Assembly (NCBI GenBank): GCA_023248635.1
Contig: JAHFED010000020.1
Span: forward strand, 1 to 64,000
Origin: Myxococcales bacterium
Lineage (GTDB): Bacteria; Myxococcota; UBA727; VGSZ01
Direction of reading: 5' to 3'
DNA: 64,000 bases
Shown: piece after piece, positions 15,757 through 23,140 of the stretch
Position numbering within the stretch: the first letter of the stretch is position 1
Layout of the letters: each line of letters starts with the position of its first letter
The notes under the pieces: model-generated
Seen by the model: the letters and a program-made list of their open reading frames with translations, nothing else
Told to the model about the DNA's origin: nothing
The model's database searches: none
Position numbers and translations under genes: made by a program

Positions 15757-16551
15757 ATGAAGTCACTCTCGGCACCGCTCGCCGCGCTCGTCCTCGCCTT
15801 GTCGTCGTCGGCTGCGGCCGATGAGCCGCCCGCAGCACCGGTCGCCGCCACGGAACCCGCTGAGCCCGTCAAAGTCGATCCCCTCGCCGAGCCGCGCGAG
15901 ATGGTCGAGGTGCAGGCCAACACGGTGGCCATCCTCAAGAAGGCCGTCGACCTCTATGAGGCGACCTTGGGGGACGCCTCCATCGACGCCAAGGTGCGAG
16001 CAGCGGCGTGGGCCGACGTCTCTCGTGCCTATCTGCGCTGGGGCGACCTCCTGAAAGGCGACGCCGAAAAAATCGCCCTCTACGAAAAGGGCATCGCCGC
16101 CGGCAAGAAAGGCGAGGCCCTCGACGCCAAGAGTGCGGGATCCATCTTTTGGTCCACCGCCAACCAGGCCTGCGTCGGCCGCACCCGCGGTGTCATGAAT
16201 TCTCTCTTCATGATTGGTGATCTGAAAAAGGGAATGAATCGAGTGCTCGAGCTCAATCCTAATTATCACTGGGCGCGCAACACCCTTGGCGAGATCGATC
16301 ACTCGGTGCCGGGGATCGCCGGCGGCTCCGACGACCGCGCCGAGAAAGCTTACCTCGAAGTTTTGCGTCGCGACCCGCATTTCACGCCGACGATGGTGCT
16401 GATGGCCAAGCTCAAACGCGATCGAGGCGACGAGGATGAGGCCAAGACGTGGGCGCAGAAAGTGATCGATGAAAAGAGCGCGAATCCGCGGAACGATTGG
16501 AAAAAATTTGACCTGAGGGACGCCAAGGCGATCTTGCAAGAGCTGCAGTGA
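15757..16551 (+). CDS. Exported TPR protein resembling TRAP-transporter T-component (TAtT-like)
   Basis: This 264-residue protein has a signal peptide (MKSLSAPLAALVLALSSSAA) and helical repeats. The segment MNRVLELNPNYHWARNTLGE followed by GIAGGSDDRAEKAYLEVLRR matches the pattern of the periplasmic TAtT family (N-Y-H-W, then P-G-x-x-G-G-x-x-x-x-A). No other TRAP component is nearby, so the name describes fold, not proven role. The start is at ATG 15757. The downstream gene begins at a GTG overlapping this stop (GTGA), so the two are translationally coupled. Confidence 0.7.
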   Translation: MKSLSAPLAALVLALSSSAAADEPPAAPVAATEPAEPVKVDPLAEPREMVEVQANTVAILKKAVDLYEATLGDASIDAKVRAAAWADVSRAYLRWGDLLKGDAEKIALYEKGIAAGKKGEALDAKSAGSIFWSTANQACVGRTRGVMNSLFMIGDLKKGMNRVLELNPNYHWARNTLGEIDHSVPGIAGGSDDRAEKAYLEVLRRDPHFTPTMVLMAKLKRDRGDEDEAKTWAQKVIDEKSANPRNDWKKFDLRDAKAILQELQ

Positions 16552-18419
16552 TCCACGGCCGCGCCTTCTTGTCGTTGCTGGCCGTCGTCGTTGGGGCCTG
16601 TGTGACCCCAGCGTCCGTCGTCGACGCCGCGGTGCCGCTGCCCCTGGTGCACAAGAAGCCCGCGCGCCCCGCCACCCACGACCTCTCCGCGGAAGCCACT
16701 CGCGCCACCCTGCAGGCCGAGCTGCTTCTGCAAGAGGGCGACGTGCCGGGCGCGGTGCAGGAGCTGAAGACGGCCGTCGTCCACGACGAGCGCTCGCCCT
16801 ATCTGCGCTTGCGTCTGGGCGAAGCCCTGCTCCTGCTCGGCGATGCCAACGGTGCCGACGCCGCTGCCGACGCTGCCGTCGCCCTCGCGGGTGCCAATCC
16901 CAAGAGCGCCGTGGCTCCTCTGCGTTTGAAAGCCGCTGCGCGAGAGCAGCTGGGGGACGTCGACGGAAGCATCACCGCTTTGCGTGCGGCCCTGGGGCAC
17001 GGTCCGGACCGCCAAGCCTCGGCCATGCTCGCCGAACGTCTGGTGGGCAAGGGCGAGCTGCATGCGGCCGAAGACGTCGTCGCCCGCTGGATGGACGCCG
17101 AGCCCGGGGCCGTCGACGGCTGGGTCGCCTTGGGCCGGGTCTTTGCCGAGCGGGGCGAGATCGACCGGGCCTTCGCCCACTTGCGCCACGCCTTGGCCAC
17201 CAAGCCCGACGACGACGACGCCTTGGTGTCCGTACGCGACCTCAATTGGGCCCTGGGCCGCTTCGACGCCGCCGCCGCTGCTGCCGCCGCCTTCGCGCGC
17301 GCGCACGGCGATGGACCCGAGGTGCGCGTGATGTTGCTCGCCGGCCTGGGACTGCAAAACCCCGACGAAGCCCGGGCCCTGGCAAAGAGCTGGCTCGACG
17401 AAGACGGCGGCGACGAGGCCCGGCGCTTGGTGGCGGACGGCTTCGAGCGTGCTGGCCTCATCGACGACGCCGTCGCTGCCTTGGCTGGGGCCTCCTCACC
17501 GCGGGCGCTGGTGGTGCTCGAGCGCGCGCGCTTGCTCTTGCACCGTCACCAACCTGCCGAGGCTTCGCGCCTGGCCTGTGCCTTCGCCTCCCGCGCCGGT
17601 GGCATCGAGGAGCGCCTGCAGGAATTCGCCGTCACCCTCTGCGCCCGGGCCGAAGCCGACAGCGGCGACGTCGATGGTGCTGTCTTGCGTTTGATCGAGG
17701 CCAGCAGTGCGCGTCCCCACAGCGCGCGCTTGATCGAAGCCCTGCGCGCCGTCGTGCCCCGCGCCCAACCCTCGCGCCAGGCCGCCGCCCGCCAACATGT
17801 GGAACAGCTGCTGGCGCACGACGCCGACGCCGACGTCGTCGTCGCTGCTGCCTTCGTCAAAGACGCCGCCGGGGATCACGAGGGTGCCCGGGCCGTGCTC
17901 AACGCCGCTCTCGCGCACCGTCCTGCCGATCGCGCCCTGGTTTTTGGTCACGCGCGCCTGCTCGATCGGCAAGCCGGGCCCTCTCCCCAGGGCAACGACG
18001 ACGCCCGCGCCGCCGTCGAGCTGGTCGAGCGCTTGATCGAGCGCAGCGGCGCCGACGTCGACGCCCTCAACTTCATGGCCTTCACCCTCTCCGAGCACCA
18101 GCTGCGCGCCGACGTCGCCTGTGGCTATGCCTGGCGGGCCGCCCTGCTCGATCCCCTCAACGGCTATGTGCAAGACACCCTGGGGTGGTCGCAGCTCATG
18201 GCCGGCGACGTCGACGACGCCACCCTGACCTTGCAGCGCGCCGACCGCCTCTCGCCCGACGAAGGCGAAATCCTTTTCCATCTGGCCACCGCCCTCAGCC
18301 GGCAGAGGAACCGTGCCGAGGCGCTGCAGACCCTCGCTCGTTCACGCGCCCTGCTCAGCGCCGACGATCCCCTCTTGCTGCGCCTGGAGTCCCTCGAGCG
18401 CGAGCTGAAAGCGTCATGA
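16548..18419 (+). CDS. TPR-repeat lipoprotein, 623 residues
   Basis: The N-terminus (FLSLLAVVVGACVTP) has a lipobox, so the protein is probably attached to a membrane in the periplasm. The rest is an alpha solenoid of TPRs, for example AELLLQEGDVPGAVQELKTA, ALGRVFAERGEIDRAFAHLR and, near the end, LGWSQLMAGDVDDATLTLQR. No catalytic motif is seen. The GTG start at 16548 overlaps the preceding stop and the stop overlaps the next ATG (ATGA). Solenoids of this type often organise envelope complexes. The tight coupling to a LolA/B-like lipoprotein suggests a role in envelope assembly, which is inference. Confidence 0.75.
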   Translation: MIHGRAFLSLLAVVVGACVTPASVVDAAVPLPLVHKKPARPATHDLSAEATRATLQAELLLQEGDVPGAVQELKTAVVHDERSPYLRLRLGEALLLLGDANGADAAADAAVALAGANPKSAVAPLRLKAAAREQLGDVDGSITALRAALGHGPDRQASAMLAERLVGKGELHAAEDVVARWMDAEPGAVDGWVALGRVFAERGEIDRAFAHLRHALATKPDDDDALVSVRDLNWALGRFDAAAAAAAAFARAHGDGPEVRVMLLAGLGLQNPDEARALAKSWLDEDGGDEARRLVADGFERAGLIDDAVAALAGASSPRALVVLERARLLLHRHQPAEASRLACAFASRAGGIEERLQEFAVTLCARAEADSGDVDGAVLRLIEASSARPHSARLIEALRAVVPRAQPSRQAAARQHVEQLLAHDADADVVVAAAFVKDAAGDHEGARAVLNAALAHRPADRALVFGHARLLDRQAGPSPQGNDDARAAVELVERLIERSGADVDALNFMAFTLSEHQLRADVACGYAWRAALLDPLNGYVQDTLGWSQLMAGDVDDATLTLQRADRLSPDEGEILFHLATALSRQRNRAEALQTLARSRALLSADDPLLLRLESLERELKAS

Positions 18420-19231
18420 GATCGTCCCCAGGCATCCAGTGGATCGTTGTCGTCGTCGTCATCGTGGCCGTGGCGGGTTGTCCGCACCAGCCGCAGCTGC
18501 CCGACGTGTCGACCTTGACCAACGACGAGGTGCGCGCGCGCCTGGAGCACAGCGCCACCCGTCGCCAAACCCTCGAGGGCGTAGTGAAGGCCCGCCTTCC
18601 CGGGGTCGAGGGTCTGGTCGTCAACGCCACCCTCGACGTCGCCGCCCGGGCGCCAGGGGATCTCAGCGTCGCCGTCCGCTCCTTCTTCGAGATGCCCCAG
18701 CAGGTGTTGGCTGCTTTTCAGGGTGAGGTGGTGCTTTACGACGCCACCTCGGGGGCCCCGCGCTTTTTTCGCGGACCCGCCAGCGAGCGCACCCTCGCCC
18801 GCGTGCTCGGCGTGCCCCTGGCCCCCGACGACGTCACCGCCCTGCTGCTCGGCCGGGCCCCGCTGGAGCCACGCGCTCCCTGGCCCCCGCCCAAGGTGCA
18901 CCTGCTGAGCGTCGACGAGGAGCACGGGACCTACACGGTGCAGATCGACCGACCCGGACGGGGCGCCGTCATCGTCACCGCCCGCGCCGTCGATGATGCC
19001 CTCGTGGCCGCCGAGGTCTTTCGCGGAGATGGACGCAAGCTGGTGTCTTGCCGTTTCGATCAGCTGAGCGATCGCCAAGGCGTGGCTTTCGCCCAGCGCA
19101 TCAGCCTGGTCGTCAAAGAGTCCGGGCAAGAGCTCGCGCTCGAGATCCAAGACGCCCGCTTCAACCAACCTTTGCCCGATGAGGCCTTTGTCCTCGTGCC
19201 ACCCAGCGGTGCAGTGGTGTCGCCGCTGTGA
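18416..19231 (+). CDS. LolA/LolB-like (DUF4292-type) lipoprotein
   Basis: This 271-residue predicted lipoprotein has a hydrophobic Val-rich signal ending VAVAGC. It continues with a helix (TLEGVVKARLPGVEGLVVNA) and alternating beta strands such as LSVAVRSFFEMPQQVLAAFQ and YTVQIDRPGRGAVIVTARA. This is the half-barrel layout of LolA/LolB and DUF4292 outer-membrane lipoproteins. The ATG at 18416 overlaps the stop of the TPR lipoprotein gene. It probably carries lipids or lipoproteins at the outer membrane. The family assignment is by pattern and moderate. Confidence 0.6.
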   Translation: MRSSPGIQWIVVVVVIVAVAGCPHQPQLPDVSTLTNDEVRARLEHSATRRQTLEGVVKARLPGVEGLVVNATLDVAARAPGDLSVAVRSFFEMPQQVLAAFQGEVVLYDATSGAPRFFRGPASERTLARVLGVPLAPDDVTALLLGRAPLEPRAPWPPPKVHLLSVDEEHGTYTVQIDRPGRGAVIVTARAVDDALVAAEVFRGDGRKLVSCRFDQLSDRQGVAFAQRISLVVKESGQELALEIQDARFNQPLPDEAFVLVPPSGAVVSPL

Positions 19232-19293
19232 GCTGGCGCGCCCGCTGATCGTTGTGGCTTGCACGACGTCGGCGAACCGCTAGAACCGGCGGC

Positions 19294-19521
19294 ATGTCCG
19301 TCGTCGACGTCCTTGGGTTCTTGGTGAGTCAGGTCGATCCCTCGCAAGGAAGCGCGCTCGCGCAAAAGGGCGCCGTGCAGCGCCTCGCCGAGCCGAATCT
19401 CTACGACATGATCTTTCCGCTCATCGCTTTTGGCCTTGTGATCCTGCTGCCGACCTGCACGGCGCTGTGGGTGATCACGAGGACGGTCAAAGACAAGAAG
19501 AACGAAGTCGACGAAGTCTGA
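19294..19521 (+). CDS. Small single-pass membrane protein, 75 residues
   Basis: The start is ATG 19294. After a polar N-terminus there is one strong membrane segment (MIFPLIAFGLVILLPTCTAL) and a charged C-terminal tail (TRTVKDKKNEVDEV). This suggests the C-terminus is cytoplasmic. No family is recognised. It sits between the lipoprotein and rhodanese genes with short gaps (62 and 33 bases). Confidence 0.55.
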   Translation: MSVVDVLGFLVSQVDPSQGSALAQKGAVQRLAEPNLYDMIFPLIAFGLVILLPTCTALWVITRTVKDKKNEVDEV

Positions 19522-19554
19522 GCTCAGGCCTTTGCTCTTCCCTCTGGAGTTTCC

Positions 19555-20076
19555 ATGAAGTCGCTCATCGCGCCCTCGTTCCTCGTGCTTGCCCTCGCCG
19601 CTCCGGTTGCACTGGCCTGTGATGGGCACGGCGACCAAGCGACCATTGCTGCCAACACCGACAAAGCCGCTCCCGCGCAAAAGACCGAGACAGTGGCGAC
19701 GCCGGCTGCCAAGCCTGCCGAGGGGACGCCCAAGCTGGTCTCGGTCGACGACGTCGAAAAGAGCCTGGCCGCGCTGAAGAAGGACAAGAAGCCCTTCGCC
19801 GTCGTCGACGCCAACGGCTCCGATACCCGCAAGAATCAGGGCATCATCCCCACCGCGATCCTGCTGCCGTCGTCGTCGGAGTACGACCTCGCCCTCTTGC
19901 CCAAAGACAAGGCGACACCGGTGGTCTTTTACTGCGCCAACGAGAAGTGCACGGCCAGCCACACCGCGGCCCAGCGCGCCATCAAGAATGGCTTCTCCGA
20001 CGTCGCCGTGCTCCCCGTCGGCATCGCCGGTTGGGTCAAGGCCGGCAAAGCCGTCGAGAAGCAGCCCGTCGGCTGA
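19555..20076 (+). CDS. Exported rhodanese-like domain protein
   Basis: This 173-residue protein has a signal peptide (MKSLIAPSFLVLALAAPVAL) just before a Cys, and an Ala/Thr/Lys linker. It ends in a rhodanese fold: VSVDDVEKSLAALKKDKKPF at the N-side and the active-site loop VVFYCANEKCTASHTAA, with the expected Cys after Y, ending GWVKAGKAVE. Periplasmic rhodaneses move sulfane sulfur or act as thiol carriers. The loop has an additional Cys (CANEKC), which could form a redox pair. It is followed six bases later by lipB. Confidence 0.8.
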   Translation: MKSLIAPSFLVLALAAPVALACDGHGDQATIAANTDKAAPAQKTETVATPAAKPAEGTPKLVSVDDVEKSLAALKKDKKPFAVVDANGSDTRKNQGIIPTAILLPSSSEYDLALLPKDKATPVVFYCANEKCTASHTAAQRAIKNGFSDVAVLPVGIAGWVKAGKAVEKQPVG

Positions 20077-20081
20077 GCGGC

Positions 20082-20984
20082 ATGCGCGTCATCGATCTTG
20101 GCGCCGACGTGGCCTACGTCGACGGCCTCGCCTGCATGCGGGCAACGATGGAGCGCATCGACGACGACGGCCCGGCCCTGATCCTGATCGAGCACCGCCC
20201 CACCATCACCATCACCCGTCGGGGCGGCACCCACGCTTTCGTCTCCCCCCGGGCGCTCATCGAAGCCGACGGCATCGACGTCGTCGAAGCCGACCGCGGC
20301 GGCGACGTCACCTTTCATGGACCGGGACAGCTCACCGCCTACCCGATCTTGCGCCTGGGACCCACAAGCCTGGGTTGCGACGTCGTCGGCTACGTCAGGG
20401 CCCTGGAGGCGGCCATCGTCGACGTCGTCGTCGCCCTGGGCGTTCCCAGCGCACGCTCCATCGAGGGCCGAGATCACGAGGGACACTTCTTGACGGGCGT
20501 GTGGTGCGACGCCGTCGGCGACGAAACCACTGGCTGCAATTCATCGCCGCCAGGCGATGAACATGTAGACAATTCACCGACACGCGCAGCGCTGTCGGTG
20601 AATTCATCGCCGCCAGGCGATGAACATGTAGACAATTCACCGACACGCGAAGCGCTGTCGGTGAATTCCATCGCCGCTCTGGCCTTTGGCCCCCAGGCTG
20701 CATCCTCTGGCTTGCGCGCCCGGTCTCATGCGGTCGAGATGCGTCGGGCGAAGCTGGCTGCCATCGGCGTCGGGCTTGGCGGCGGTGTCACCCGCCACGG
20801 CTTCGCCCTCAACGTGAGCACCCATCTCGAGCACTACACCCGCCACATTGTGCCCTGTGGCCTGCAAGAGAGCGTGACCAGCCTCGAGCGCCTCTTGGCG
20901 CGCACGCCCTCGATGAGGGAGGTGAAGGCCCGCGTGGTCGACGTCGCTGCCCCCCAGCTTCAGGGCTGGCACCGCCGGCTCTGA
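20082..20984 (+). CDS. lipB: Octanoyl-[acyl carrier protein]:protein transferase with internal repeat insertion
   Basis: LipB moves octanoate from ACP to lipoyl domains. Conserved parts are present: EHRPTITITRRG, ADRGGDVTFHGPGQLTAYPI, the catalytic Lys224 in RRAKLAAIGVG, and Cys259 in IVPCGLQESVTSL. The protein is 300 residues, against about 210-230 usually. The excess is residues of about 150-216. These comprise two 21-residue family A units (NSSPPGDEHVDNSPTRAALS plus V) and one 16-residue family B unit (AALAFGPQAASSGLRA). The insertion lies between GVW and the catalytic Lys segment, a loop in known LipB structures, so activity may survive. ATG 20082. No lipA is in the window. Confidence 0.9.
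   Translation: MRVIDLGADVAYVDGLACMRATMERIDDDGPALILIEHRPTITITRRGGTHAFVSPRALIEADGIDVVEADRGGDVTFHGPGQLTAYPILRLGPTSLGCDVVGYVRALEAAIVDVVVALGVPSARSIEGRDHEGHFLTGVWCDAVGDETTGCNSSPPGDEHVDNSPTRAALSVNSSPPGDEHVDNSPTREALSVNSIAALAFGPQAASSGLRARSHAVEMRRAKLAAIGVGLGGGVTRHGFALNVSTHLEHYTRHIVPCGLQESVTSLERLLARTPSMREVKARVVDVAAPQLQGWHRRL
20538..20668. repeat. Two tandem 63-bp palindromic units (family A) inside lipB
   Basis: Units at 20538-20600 and 20601-20663, plus a terminal aattc, are the reverse complement of the four units at 11341-11592. The arms are TTCATCGCC ... GGCGATGAA and TTCACCGACA ... TGTCGGTGAA. They are translated in the same frame as in the MshEN gene. The two copies differ at only two or three positions. 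Confidence 0.9.
20673..20720. repeat. 48-bp in-frame palindromic element (family B), copy 2, inside lipB
   Basis: This copy lies nine bases after the family A array. It is read in the opposite orientation to copies 1 and 3 (AALAFGPQAASSGLRA) but still without a stop and with frame kept. Confidence 0.75.
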
Positions 20985-21076
20985 GCTTGGGCGACAAGGA
21001 TGTGGCGGCGCTGCAGCAGGGACATTCTTGTCGCGACACCCAGAGCAACTGCCCCCGGACGCGGCCGTGTTGATGT

Positions 21077-21275
21077 TCGAGCCGTGCGCCAACGGCTCAA
21101 ACCGTCGGCACTTTGAGCCGTGCCAACGGCGCAAAGCAGGAAGCACTTTGAGCCGTGCCAACGGCGCAAAGCAGGAAGCACTTTGAGCCGTGCCAACTGC
21201 GCAAAGCAGGAAGCACTTTGAGCCGTGCCAACGGCGCAAAGCAGGAAGCACTTTGAGCCGTGCCAACGGCTCAAA
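21077..21275. repeat. Tandem 35-bp hairpin array (family D)
   Basis: Units begin with ttgagccgtgccaacggc at 21113, 21148, 21183, 21218 and 21253, exactly 35 bases apart. A diverged copy precedes them (about 21077). The end copies retain complete arms (gagccgt / acggctc) around a GCCA-type loop; the inner copies have gcgcaaag in place of the second half-arm. There are no spacers, so it is not CRISPR. Confidence 0.85.
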
Positions 21276-21285
21276 TCATCGGCAC

Positions 21286-21308
21286 TTCAAGACGCGCCAG
21301 CGTCTTGG
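21286..21308. repeat. Family C hairpin in spacer
   Basis: Arms TTCAAGACGC and GCGTCTTGG flank the loop GCCA. It directly follows the 35-bp array, which uses the same loop. A third member, the perfect 18-base palindrome tcaagacgcgcgtcttga, is at 22146-22163. Confidence 0.7.
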
Positions 21309-21320
21309 ACCAGCAAGACC

Positions 21321-22049
21321 TCAAGACGTTGCCGCACCTTGAAGGAGCTGAAGCAAACGGTGGTGAAAAGGAGGCCGCGACGACGACGTCACCGCTCTGA
21401 CCTGGATCCTGGGCGGGGAGGGCAGCTCGGTCGGAAGCTCGGGCTCGGGCTCCGGCTCGGCGAGGGGCGATGGCTGCTGCTCGAGGTGCAGCAGGCGCTG
21501 CTCCAAGAGCGCTTCAAAGGCGAGCAGCTCGCGAAAGGGCCCGTGCCGGGCGGCGACGTGGGAGGGCAACACGAAGGTTTCGCTGGTGCGCCACAGCTCT
21601 TCGGTGAGCCTCGCCATGCCGATGAAGCGGTCTCGCTCTGCCTCACAAGCCGAGAGCTCAGCGCCACGGCGTGCCTGCAGGCCCGAGCTCGTTTCCTCGC
21701 CGCGGCTCTTGCGCTCCGCCCGGACGGCGTAAAACGCGCTGCGCGCCCGGTCTTGGCGTGCCGTGATCTCAGCGATCTGCACAGCGTCGAGGTTGCCGTC
21801 GCGCAAGAAGCGGTCGACGGCCAACAAGCGGTCGGCGGTGCTGGCGCGGCTCCACCCCAGAGCAATCTCGCGTTTGCGCGCCAGGATGCGGGCCTGCACC
21901 AGCGCCAGGTCCGCGCGCACCTGGGCGAGGTCTGCCTCGCGCCGCACATCGCACTCAGCCTGACCCCGCGGCCGGGCGGCGGAAACCAGAACGGGCGCCG
22001 CGCCGCTGTCCGGGCCGCTCGGGCGACGCAGAGGTCTGCTGAACGTCAT
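21321..22049 (-). CDS. Hypothetical coiled-coil protein, 242 residues
   Basis: No family is recognised. The central part (residues of about 30-180) is strongly helical and charged (EADLAQVRADLALVQARILA, DRARSAFYAVRAERKSRGEE), so a coiled coil is likely. The C-terminal third is Pro/Glu-rich (LAEPEPEPELPTELPSPP). There is no signal peptide or membrane span. The stop codon falls in a decayed family C-type hairpin, so the last residues derive from repeat sequence. ATG 22049. It is isolated between two repeat-rich spacers. Confidence 0.5.
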   Translation of the reverse strand: MTFSRPLRRPSGPDSGAAPVLVSAARPRGQAECDVRREADLAQVRADLALVQARILARKREIALGWSRASTADRLLAVDRFLRDGNLDAVQIAEITARQDRARSAFYAVRAERKSRGEETSSGLQARRGAELSACEAERDRFIGMARLTEELWRTSETFVLPSHVAARHGPFRELLAFEALLEQRLLHLEQQPSPLAEPEPEPELPTELPSPPRIQVRAVTSSSRPPFHHRLLQLLQGAATS

Positions 22050-22174
22050 CGGCTTCTCCTCGCTGAGCTGAACTGTCAGCGAATCAGCACGCGCTGTGCC
22101 GTCGGCCCGTCGCTTGAGCTCGGTCGAAAGTGCTCAGGGCAGACGTCAAGACGCGCGTCTTGAACACCCAACAC

Positions 22175-22266
22175 CTGCGCCGTCGACGTCAGCTTTTTCT
22201 GGGCCCCAGGACGGCCGGCGCTGCGCCGTCGACGTCAGCTTTTTCTGGGCCCCAGGACGGCCGGCG
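22175..22266. repeat. 46-bp tandem duplication covering a gene's 3' end
   Basis: Two perfect or near-perfect copies (22175-22220 and 22221-22266) begin ctgcgccgtcgacgtcagct and include tttttctgggccccagg. The second copy contains the stop codon and last codons of the membrane-protein gene; the first is its downstream duplicate. The ggggccc core is palindromic. Confidence 0.8.
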
Positions 22267-22603
22267 CGGGTGCGTCCTCATCCATCAGGATCATCCCCGC
22301 GCCCACCACCATGACGACGGCGCTCACCGACGCCAACGCGATGGCCCCAAAGCCAGCCCCCTGCGAGAGGCCCTCCGCAGTCGCAGAAAGCGGCGCCCCC
22401 GGGCGATCTGGCGTCGACAGGGCCTCGATTAGGGTGAAACCCACCGTGCCCGCCGCCGCTGCCGCCGCACCCGCCGCCACAAGTCCCACACCCCAGCGGG
22501 CCAAGGTCGAGGGCGTCGACGTCGATGGCGCCGGCGTTGAAGCGACGGGCTCCGCGGCTTCAACGGGGGCAGCCAAGGCCAAAAGGAGCGTGAGAACCTG
22601 CAT
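22235..22603 (-). CDS. Small exported membrane protein, 122 residues
   Basis: A signal peptide (MQVLTLLLALAAPVEAAEPV) is followed by a Ser/Thr/Pro stretch, an Ala/Gly-rich membrane helix (WGVGLVAAGAAAAAAGTVGF) and a second one (ALASVSAVVMVVGAGMILM). It ends in a short tail. No family is recognised. Its last ten codons lie in a duplicated 46-bp segment. It is divergent from the Cys-rich lipoprotein gene, with about 70 bases between the starts. Confidence 0.5.
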   Translation of the reverse strand: MQVLTLLLALAAPVEAAEPVASTPAPSTSTPSTLARWGVGLVAAGAAAAAAGTVGFTLIEALSTPDRPGAPLSATAEGLSQGAGFGAIALASVSAVVMVVGAGMILMDEDAPAPAVLGPRKS

Positions 22604-22671
22604 CCTCGAACCCTAGCGCGCGAGGCGCAGCCAGGGAGACTGTGGCAAGGTCCGCCCAACCTGGAGGGTTC

Positions 22672-23115
22672 ATGCGCCTGCTGATGTCTGCTGTGGTTCC
22701 TTTCGTCGTCGTCTCCTGCAGCCCCTTTGGATCGCTGTGCGAGAAGGAGTTCGACTGCCAAGACGAGCTCGGCATCGTGCTCGAAGACGACTACGCCAAA
22801 GTGTGCGCAGCCCAACAAGACGGCGCGCAGAACGCCCTGCGGGCCAACGCCGAAAAAGAGTGTGAGGACCTCGCCAACGCCGAGACCGTGCTCGCGGCCT
22901 GCCAGCTCACCCTCGATTGCGACAAGCTCGCCGACTTCCGCAGCGACCCCGACAGCGCGGAGTGCAAAGACCAGCGCAAGAGCTTCAACGAGGCCTTCGA
23001 AGCCGCCGCCGGCGATTGCGATGCCATCGGCGAAGCTCCTCCCGCCGAAGGCGAAGGCGAAGAAGGCGAGGGCGAAGGCGAAGGCGAAGGCGAAGGCGAA
23101 GGCGAAGGCGAATGA
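22672..23115 (+). CDS. Cys-rich lipoprotein with Glu-Gly tail
   Basis: This 147-residue protein has a lipoprotein signal (MRLLMSAVVPFVVVSC) and about ten spaced cysteines over residues 16-125. Four of them are in the segments FGSLCEKEFDCQDELG and LAACQLTLDCDKLADF. The tail of about 20 residues is alternating Glu and Gly. ATG 22672 follows GGAGGG. This architecture (Cys-rich domain, acidic flexible tail) is common in surface lipoproteins of myxobacteria-like organisms; function unknown. Confidence 0.65.
   Translation: MRLLMSAVVPFVVVSCSPFGSLCEKEFDCQDELGIVLEDDYAKVCAAQQDGAQNALRANAEKECEDLANAETVLAACQLTLDCDKLADFRSDPDSAECKDQRKSFNEAFEAAAGDCDAIGEAPPAEGEGEEGEGEGEGEGEGEGEGE
23044..23114. repeat. Hexanucleotide repeat (GGCGAA)n encoding Glu-Gly
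   Basis: Roughly ten units of ggcgaa, with a few variants, encode the C-terminal Glu-Gly tail and end at the stop codon. Slippage here would lengthen or shorten the tail in two-residue steps. Confidence 0.8.
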
Positions 23116-23140
23116 CTTTCGGCGCCTGCCTGGGCGTGAA

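Larger units (their letters stand above)
20985..21320. other. Repeat-filled spacer after lipB
   Basis: About 336 bases without a convincing gene. Most of it is the 35-bp hairpin array (21077-21275) followed by a family C hairpin (21286-21308) and a decayed hairpin running into the stop of the next gene. No terminator with a T-run is seen. Confidence 0.6.

Noticed and set aside
21077-21275. CRISPR array
   Set aside because: The 35-bp units are directly adjacent with no unique spacers, and no cas genes are present.
22727-23140. Amidohydrolase reading frame upstream of 23141
   Set aside because: It is the shifted frame of the Cys-rich lipoprotein gene and gives a Pro/Lys/Ala repeat without meaning.
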